Assembly: GCA_020746875.1 (NCBI GenBank)
Contig: JAGTJL010000003.1
Span: 2,232,001 to 2,296,000 of the forward strand
Direction of reading: 5' to 3'
Length of the DNA: 64,000 nucleotides
Source of the DNA: Rhexocercosporidium sp. MPI-PUGE-AT-0058
Lineage: Eukaryota > Ascomycota > Leotiomycetes > Helotiales
Shown here: piece after piece, positions 57,224 to 64,000 of the stretch
Numbering within the stretch: the stretch's first letter is position 1
How the letters are laid out: every line of letters starts with the position of its first letter
Program-made: the position numbers and the translations under genes
Notes under the pieces: generated by a model
The model's input: only the letters and a program-made list of their open reading frames with translations
Told to the model about the DNA's origin: nothing
The model's database searches: none

Positions 57224-59053
57224 ATGGCGAACTCAAGTGAGAATCAGCAGGCTGAACAACCCAGCCAGTTCTCACCTAGCCTATTCGATTTCGAGGCATT
57301 CTTGGCTCAGGAGGCTGAAGCAGGGCTTCTGCAACCACCAACTCACGACGATGCTGGTCTAGATTACCAAGACTACTCGGATCTTGATCTCACTCTAAGG
57401 ATACAATATCCGGTGGAGGAAGACATCCTCGCTCTCACACGGCCAAGTGACTGGGAAGTTGCCTATCAAGAGGGACCTCTTGGGCCACCCCTCCTCGGGG
57501 CACCCAAAGTTGTAAACCACGGCTCATCGTCCATCCCAATCACCGTCATATCTCCAGTAGGTCTAACGCATTGGAGCCCTGCCATCCCTGAAGCTCTTCC
57601 ACCAAACCGCTGGCCATACTCTGCATCCATCACGCGCTCCTCAGGCGCCGCCAATACCCCAGAAGGAAACTTCCTCAACCCGATCCTTAACTCCTTCACC
57701 TGCTCAAGCACCCCTCTCCGCATCATCGACACCTACAAGTTCCCCTTCGAGGACGAGCTTCAAAGAGCACTAGAAGCCGAACTCGAGCGCCAGAACGAGA
57801 TAGCAGCCAAGCAAGATCTCGCAGATTCCTACCAAGCCGAGCTCAAACGACGCCGAGAATCGAACGAGGCATTAGAGGCAAGATACGCACTACTAGCACA
57901 GGATCTCCCTATTCCAGTAACACCAACTCCAACTCCCGCCGGAGACGGTAGCAAGACCCCTCGGAACAAGCGCCCCATAAATATCAGCAACACTGACCCG
58001 AAGAAATGGTACCGACCCCTCGCGATCCGTCCCGATTCATGGGGGAGCATCAACCCCGACACCCTCGACCGGACATTCAACTATACGGAACATGGTGAGC
58101 TCAACCCTCGGGACGTCTTCACCGTCCAGCAAATGTCCGATTACATCGGCTCACACCGCGCAACCCTCTGGATCCAAACCGTTCCCGCCGACAGCGGCCG
58201 TCGCTACCCCTCCAAGACCTCAGACAAGTGCCGCTTCTCCTGCTGCCCAGACTCAAACCGCACGATCCGCAAAGGCGACTTCCGCGTCGCATTCGACGAG
58301 CACCCCTCTAACACCTTCAAAGACCCCTTCCACAACGCCGCATACACACACCTCTTCTGCCTAGAGAAATACCTCGACTTCCCACAGATATGCAAGAATT
58401 TTGACGTGCGGCCGGACACCAGAACATTAAAAGAAGGGAAGAACAAGATGGCTATCACGCGCGATCATAAAAGCATGGAAGACATCGTAAATGACTTCGT
58501 GAGGGATTCTGTGGAGTGGAAATACTTTGATGGTGGGTGCAGGCCGGATGATTATTATGAGTATACGCTCTGCTCGAAATTGACAAAGGAGCATCTCGCT
58601 AAGCAACCTAAACATCTCCAGACGATCCGCGAGCAGAGAGGGGGCAATACGATAGATATCCATCAGAATAATCTCGATGTCTATGTTGCGAACCAGGATC
58701 TCAAGAAAGCGCGGGTGCAGAAGAGACCGGCGCCCGTGAGTGAGAAGCGCGAGAAGAAAGGGAGAAAGCGGAGGATGAAGATGAAGGGTGGGTCGAGAGG
58801 GGAGGAGACTGATGAGAGTGGTCTCGATGATGATATTCTGCAGAGAGGTTTTGATTCGTCGAGGTCGAGGGCGATGAAGACACCTAGAATATCGGAGACG
58901 GAGCCGTTGAGGAGGTGGAGTGGCTCTACTACTTCCAGACGGAAGTTCAGCGCTGATGAGAGTGAAATGGGAGGTGAGCAGGAAGAGGAGGGGGAGGGGT
59001 TCAGACGACGCTCCAAGAAATTAAGAAGCGGACGCAGGATCCCTCCAACCTAA
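57224..59053 (+). CDS. Uncharacterised protein with a PARP-type zinc-finger-like segment
   Basis: A single-exon gene for 609 residues. The ATG at 57224 is the first in frame; upstream the frame is open only through a TTG. Residues 175-228 form a predicted coiled coil (FEDELQRALEAELERQNEI onward). Residues 336-380 read KCRFSCCP ... IRKGDFRVAF ... THLFCLEKY. This arrangement (Cys pair, I-x-K-G-x-x-R, His-x2-Cys) recalls the PARP-type zinc finger that senses DNA breaks. The C-terminus from about 500 is strongly basic with likely nuclear localisation signals (KREKKGRKRRMKMK, RRRSKKLRSGRR). I know of no named function. A nuclear, DNA- or chromatin-associated role is inferred from these parts only. 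Confidence 0.8.
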   Translation: MANSSENQQAEQPSQFSPSLFDFEAFLAQEAEAGLLQPPTHDDAGLDYQDYSDLDLTLRIQYPVEEDILALTRPSDWEVAYQEGPLGPPLLGAPKVVNHGSSSIPITVISPVGLTHWSPAIPEALPPNRWPYSASITRSSGAANTPEGNFLNPILNSFTCSSTPLRIIDTYKFPFEDELQRALEAELERQNEIAAKQDLADSYQAELKRRRESNEALEARYALLAQDLPIPVTPTPTPAGDGSKTPRNKRPINISNTDPKKWYRPLAIRPDSWGSINPDTLDRTFNYTEHGELNPRDVFTVQQMSDYIGSHRATLWIQTVPADSGRRYPSKTSDKCRFSCCPDSNRTIRKGDFRVAFDEHPSNTFKDPFHNAAYTHLFCLEKYLDFPQICKNFDVRPDTRTLKEGKNKMAITRDHKSMEDIVNDFVRDSVEWKYFDGGCRPDDYYEYTLCSKLTKEHLAKQPKHLQTIREQRGGNTIDIHQNNLDVYVANQDLKKARVQKRPAPVSEKREKKGRKRRMKMKGGSRGEETDESGLDDDILQRGFDSSRSRAMKTPRISETEPLRRWSGSTTSRRKFSADESEMGGEQEEEGEGFRRRSKKLRSGRRIPPT

Positions 59054-59587
59054 ATAGGGAGTGTTTTCTTCTTCTCTCCTTGTCCTTCCATTTCTCATTC
59101 GACTTAGCGCTCTATTTCTGGGTGTAGAATCCTTCTTGTACCAAAAAGCTCCGATCCTGTTTACTATTCAGCGGTGTCTGTGATCAATACATCACTACAA
59201 ATTATATCTTTAATCAAGAAAGAAAATTCTTGTTTCCGTAACCAATCAAATCAACGCCCTCCCTTCATCCCCATTGTGTTTATAGTAGAAAAAACCACAG
59301 GTATCTACTCACATTGCCGAGGCGTCCAGCCGCTTCTAACATTGGATGGTTGCCTTCCAAAATAACAAAGTACTGGGCACACAAAGATTGAACGAAATAA
59401 TGACTATGAGAGATTGAAGGGGTAATTGATCACATCTCATTATATAGCTAGAACGTAACTCAGGGGATGGTTGGATGAAGTACTTAAGAGGTGCCTTGAC
59501 ACATCAACCCTCAAATAATTGCAAGTCCGGCCATCTGCTAGTCGCTACAAAAACATGTTTATTTTACATTTCCCCCATTTTCGCATT
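59054..59587. other. Convergent intergenic region
   Basis: About 530 bp between two convergent stop codons; AT-rich in parts and consistent with two 3' UTRs. No gene or repeat is seen. Confidence 0.5.
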
Positions 59588-61971
59588 CTACACCTCAATC
59601 AGTGGCTGCGCAGGTGGGGCAGCAGGATCGTTATTTCGCGACTCGTTGATATCATTTTCTTTCCGCTCACCACTTCCTTCCGTCCCCTCAACTGCACCAT
59701 TTTCAGTCGCCTCGGTATTTTCTGCATTCTCAGTATTGGCAGCTTGCTCAGCTGCCTCAGCAGCTGCTATCGCCTCAAGGCGACGAGCCTCTGCAGCATT
59801 GGCCTCTGCCTCTCGAGCTGCAATATGTCGCTCACCAACACCAGGTACCAAACTAGCTAGAAACAACAGCAAAGAATGTTCCGCTCTTCGAATCTGTGCC
59901 ACGAGCCAGCCTCCGTTTGCCAGTCGTTGTCTGCGTTGTTCCAGGATTCTCTCTGCGGCTTCAGCAGGATCAAGCTCGCCACGTTGACGTTGTTGTGGGG
60001 TCAAGTTCCCAACAGGAGGACCTCCAGCGGGTGCTTGAGGGATAGCGGCTGCATTCTGGGCAGGTACCAGAGCTGCCTCAGGTCCTGCAAGGGGTATCAA
60101 GTTCTCGAGGTGTCTTCGGACTGGGCCAAAGATCTCGTTTCCAATGCCGTTGAGCACGCCAGTGTTGTAAAGAAAAACGAGAATCCCTAAAGTAACGATT
60201 ATGAACCATCGATACCAACTTGGATTTCCAGATGTGAAGAACCAAACAAAGCCAACAAGACGGACGAGTAGCCAGATTATAGGGCCGATTTGAGCACCTA
60301 TCGCTCCAGCTGGTGGGTTACCGTGTGGTGCGTTTGGCAAGGCCTGAGGAGCGGCTTGCGCAGCATCAGGTTGAGCATTTCTTCGAACAGCTTGTTCAGG
60401 TCTATTGCGGTATTCCGGAAATCCGACAGCCCCTCCAGGAACTTGTCCTTGGACCATGATCATTGGAGACTGGCGACGTCTGGAGGAATGGCGAGGAGTG
60501 AAGTACGTCTCTGAGTTAGTCACTAGCAGTGCCCGAGGGCCTGATGGCGATGAGAGGAGGTAAACCATGGGTTGATTCGGAGTTGAGGAACTAGCTGCGC
60601 TAGTGGTAGCTGGAGTGGAGGCATTGATAATTGGAAGGTTTGCGTTCGGGAGTGGGTTGATAATGGTAGATGCTGAAGGAGAACTGCTTGTGGTCGCCGG
60701 TGTAGCCTGTCCAGGAGTTTCTGGTCTATTGATTCCCGGACCTGAAGTAGGAGTTTGACCAGGCATTGGATTCGAAGCGGTCCGTTGCATGTTATTTTGA
60801 CCATTCTGGGCTAAGAATCGGTCCGCATTCCGTAACACAGCCTGTATATCTAGGGCTGGGTTTGCATGCGGTGCTGGATGGTGATGGTGATGATGCGGTT
60901 GTGACTGAGGAACTGGAATCGTAGTCGTAGTCTCATTTACGGTAACAGACCACCGCTCCCCATTTGGTCCAACACCCTCACGTGTGTATGTAGTAGTGCT
61001 GTCTGGACGATGGGTACTCGGACTGGCTCTACCTGATGCTGTTTGAGGGAATTGACCAATATGAGGAAGTCCACCAGTATCCTGGGCTCCTTGCCGTCCT
61101 TCAGCAGCTCGCTCTCGTTGCTGCTGATTGATCAGGTGGTGAAGAGAAGGAGGGAAAGAAGGAGGTGGTCCAGCCGGGCGGAATATGCTCTGTGGAGGGA
61201 TTCCGGGGCCAACAGGAGGAGGTTGCTGCCCATTTTGAAGAGCCATTGCAGCTGCACGAGCTCTCTGCTCAAACAGGTTTATTTCTTGCTGCAACCGTAG
61301 TGTTTCTTGCTGTAGTTGTCCAAGTCTATGTACCATGCCCTGCTGGAAGTGAGCAACTTGGTGTGCTTGATTCAGCTGGGTTTGCTGGTTCTGGAAGTGT
61401 TGTTGGAAACCTGGAAGCGGTTGTTGGGCTTGCATTCCATGAATACCACCATGCATAGCTTGTATTGGATTGACAGGTGTCGACTGAGGGCGGGGATGGA
61501 AATGCGGGGGTAATGGAGGATTGGCCATGGCCTGTTGAGGAAGTGGAGTTGGCGTAGACGTCGCGGGATGGGAAGCAGCTTCTGGAGCAGTTGGGCGGAG
61601 CACCAGATGGAGAGTTTGGGAATCGGTATTGCTCAGCTAAATAGCAAGTCAGCTAATAGTCACAACAGTATCGGAGAATGTCATACAGTTTCCTGGCCAA
61701 ATGTCTCTAACATGGTCTCCGTTTCTCTTCCCAGCATGCGACCACGATGAATAAGGCGCTGGTTCTCGTCTGGAGGCTTGGATGGCAGAACATCTCGGAT
61801 TTTGCTTTTGAGCTCCTTCACAGTTGTAGTTGCTGGCAGCTTCGAGAAGTTTAGTGGGCTAGAGACTCCAACGGAGGGCGATACCACATGAAGTGTGAAG
61901 CTGAGTGGTCCTGGGGCTCCCTCTTCCTTGGTCTGGGCATCCGTTTGCGCTGCTTCTGAAGATTCATCCAT
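59588..61971 (-). CDS. HERP-like membrane protein with N-terminal ubiquitin-like domain
   Basis: Two exons, 61971-61687 and 61636-59588, encode 777 residues. The start is the ATG giving MDESSEAAQ. Residues 25-107 form a ubiquitin-like domain (LSFTLHVVSPS ... TVKELKSKIRDVLPSKPPDENQRLIHRGRML), split by the 50-nt intron. A long Pro/Gln/Ser-rich stretch follows, with a His run, then two adjacent hydrophobic segments at about 565-620 (IGPIIWLLVRLVGFVWFFTSG and WFIIVTLGILVFLYNTGVL). The tail is Ala/Glu-rich and helical. This order matches mammalian HERPUD and fungal relatives, ER proteins that assemble the Hrd1 ubiquitin ligase for ER-associated degradation. The family call is by architecture; a direct link to yeast Usa1 is not shown. 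Confidence 0.82.
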
Positions 61972-62611
61972 GGTGTTCGAAGCTGTTGGTGACAAATAAA
62001 ATGGAATTCGAGCTTGACGGGAAACGAAGATGGTGGTCGAGCTTTCAATGGGTCATTGCAATTCGAGAGTGCGAGGACAAGAGAATTCACTCATGCCGTG
62101 CGGGCAGACTGGGTGAGTTGGATTGTTAGGTTGAAATGTCGAAGTGTCAGATCCGTTTTGTGAGTAGTACAAGTAGTTGTCTGTTCTGATAATTCCACGT
62201 ATGCTGCGACGGCGTATGGTTGGTTGACATTAAGCTCCGCTCCTACGCAGACACCCCTGTCCGTGGTACCTACCTTTGGGCTCAATGGGTCACAGGATGT
62301 AACTATTTGAATGCACGCTTTGAACAGCATTGATTGTTGAAAATTAAAGCTTTATTCTACATGAACTTCAATTCCCCTTTTTCTTCTTTAAGTTTGGGTG
62401 TCGTTCCACGCTGGTGAGTGAGCATGAGGCACACGCACCTACACGGTGCAGCTTATCGATGGCCAGGGCGGTGACTAGAATAGGCTGGCAGAATAATCCC
62501 TATCGCCGTCGGCCAGAATTCTGCGCCTCAACTCCGTCATAGGCAGCTGGACTTGTTCATGAGTTGTACAGCAGGAGACAAGTTTAACATTCGACGCAGG
62601 TTGTCGTTGCA
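61972..62611. promoter_or_regulatory. Divergent promoter region, HERP-like gene / PSD1
   Basis: About 640 bp between two divergent start codons, so both promoters lie here. A short T/C-rich stretch near 62376-62392 is present. No gene is supported. Confidence 0.45.
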
Positions 62612-64000
62612 ATGGCATCCCAATCCATGGCACGAGGTGCTAGGCAGGGAATGTTCACCCAGCATCAAACTGCTCGACGGGCATCTGCATTCATCTCCCA
62701 GAGTCGATCACAATGCATCTGCCGCTGCCACAATCCTCGATTGTTCTCCTCCTCAGCTAGGCTTTACAGGCAGAAGCCACATTACAAGGATTCCTTCGGT
62801 ACTCGTCTGCGAAGAGCCCTCAATGAGACAAAGATAAAGTGGTACCCTATACCAGTTGGATTGGGAATCGGATTTCTCGGCCTCGGTCAACTATACAGGG
62901 TCAATGAACGAGAGAAGGCGAGAATTCGTGATGAAGAGTGGGAAGATGATGGAGTGGTGAGGATGGCGGGGTCTGGGGGAGAAGGGGATTCTGGAGGCAG
63001 ACCCAAGAGAAGAGAACGGATTCGACCGACAGGACCGTGGTTTGTGTCAATTGTATTCTCTTGATTGAGCCTCACTGACAACCACTAGGCAAGTCCAGGT
63101 CATGTCAACTCTGCCATTAAAGGCCATGTCCAGACTTTGGGGCAGGTTCAATGAACTCGAAATCCCCTACTATCTACGTGTCCCTGGTTTCAAATTATAC
63201 TCATTTATCTTCGGCGTTAAGTACGAACAACTTTGCCATTTATTGCCATATACACACTAAACATCCCACAGTCTTTCGGAAGTATCAGAACCTGATCTTC
63301 ATGTATACCCAAATCTGGCGTCTTTTTTCTATCGAACTCTGAAACCAGGCGTCCGGCCACTGGATCCTCGTCCAAATGCTCTTGTATCTCCGTCTGATGG
63401 CCGTGTGCTTCAATTCGGCGCAATTGAGAGTGGCGAGGTAGAGCAAGTGAAAGGCATGACTTACAGTCTTGATGCACTTCTTGGTACCAGCACTCCAGAG
63501 ACATCGCCCAATCCATCTAGGCCCGGTAGCATTTTCTCGCCCAAGACCGGTGTTAGTGCCAAATCACGACGAGAAGGAGAAGAAGAAATCATCAAGCAAG
63601 ACGAAGAATTCGCTACTGTCAACGGAATCTCATATACCCTTCCAAACTTGTTCTCTGGGCCAAAGAAGCGGTCCGGCAAGAAAGCCGAGGATGCTTCTAC
63701 AACCCCAACTCCGGCTTCAGAGGCCGAGGTCAGGGCAGATCTAGCTCTTGGCCAAAGACCATGGTACTCACTCATCACGTCTGAAAACCGAACTTCGCTA
63801 TACTATGTTGTCATATATCTTGCTCCTGGAGATTACCACCGCTTCCATTCCCCATGTGCCTGGGTTGCAGAGAAGCGTCGTCATTTCGCGGGAGAGCTGT
63901 ACAGTGTATCTCCTTACCTTCAGCGGACCCTCCCTGGACTGTTTACTTTGAACGAGCGAGTTGTCCTCCTAGGAAGATGGCGTTGGGGTTTCTTCTCCTA
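62612..64000 (+). CDS. PSD1: Mitochondrial phosphatidylserine decarboxylase (3' end outside window)
   Basis: Three exons are visible: 62612-63039, 63089-63220 and 63272 to beyond the window end. About 429 residues are present. The N-terminus is an Arg/Ser-rich mitochondrial presequence (ending RLFSSSARLY), followed by a membrane segment at about 77-96 (WYPIPVGLGIGFLGLGQLY). Family blocks follow: STLPLKAMSRLWGRFNELEIPYY, FFYRTLKPGVRPLDP, SPSDGRVLQFG, and the active-site region LYYVVIYLAPGDYHRFHSP with its conserved His. The LGST motif, where the chain cleaves itself to form the pyruvoyl group, lies past the edge. The enzyme makes phosphatidylethanolamine in the inner membrane. An insert of about 110 residues between the SDGRV and YYVVIY blocks is low-complexity, as in fungal PSD1. 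Confidence 0.94.

Noticed and set aside
1..64000. CRISPR arrays, rRNA genes, bacterial-type operons
   Set aside because: No regularly spaced direct repeats with spacers and no rRNA-like segments; spliced genes mark this as eukaryotic.

Overview
The window is nuclear DNA of a filamentous ascomycete (Pezizomycotina). Nearly every multi-exon gene splices through short introns, mostly 46-65 nt, with GT-AG ends and CTNAC-like branch points. The gene set is typically fungal: a two-module AMP-binding CPS1/DIP2-like protein, SSH4, a class II cAMP phosphodiesterase, a HET-domain gene and a Zn2Cys6 regulator. I cannot fix the class from sequence alone; a leotiomycete-like origin is only a guess. All exon structures were derived by hand from splice signals and frame continuity. 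Each complete multi-exon model sums to a whole number of codons.

Layout. 0-9.5 kb: the 3' end of a low-complexity protein, APP1 phosphatidate phosphatase (-), poly(A) polymerase PAP1 (-), a carnosine N-methyltransferase-family gene (+) and a short-chain dehydrogenase (-). 9.9-18.5 kb: a flavin-reductase-like FMN protein (-), a MetX-like alpha/beta hydrolase (+), a proteasome assembly chaperone 4 homologue (+), a decayed-looking stretch, and the importin KAP104/transportin (+). 18.5-29.9 kb: about 11.4 kb with no supportable gene, ending in the pyrimidine-rich leader of a Zn2Cys6 regulator (+, to 32.1 kb). 33-44.9 kb: UCH37 deubiquitinase (+), SSH4 ubiquitin-ligase adaptor (+), a basic protein of unknown function (-) and cAMP phosphodiesterase PDE1 (-). 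46.16-49.38 kb: a mobile-element-like unit (next paragraph). 49.6-64 kb: CPS1/DIP2-like double adenylation-domain protein (-), a protein with a PARP-type zinc-finger-like segment (+), a HERP-like ubiquitin-domain membrane protein (-), and mitochondrial phosphatidylserine decarboxylase PSD1 (+, cut by the window end).

Most striking finding. A 3.2 kb unit is bounded by inverted arms of about 475-485 bp each. Its tips are almost perfect and carry a doubled CCCTGCGTGCCG motif, and it is flanked by TA or by a CCTA direct repeat. Its only gene is an intact HET-domain ORF filling the centre between the arms; no transposase is visible. It looks like a fold-back or non-autonomous DNA transposon that carries a heterokaryon-incompatibility/NLR-partner-type gene as its only cargo.

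Most other genes are housekeeping: mRNA 3' processing, proteasome assembly and deubiquitination, ubiquitin-dependent trafficking, ER quality control, phospholipid synthesis and turnover, cAMP signalling and nuclear import. They do not form an obvious biosynthetic cluster.
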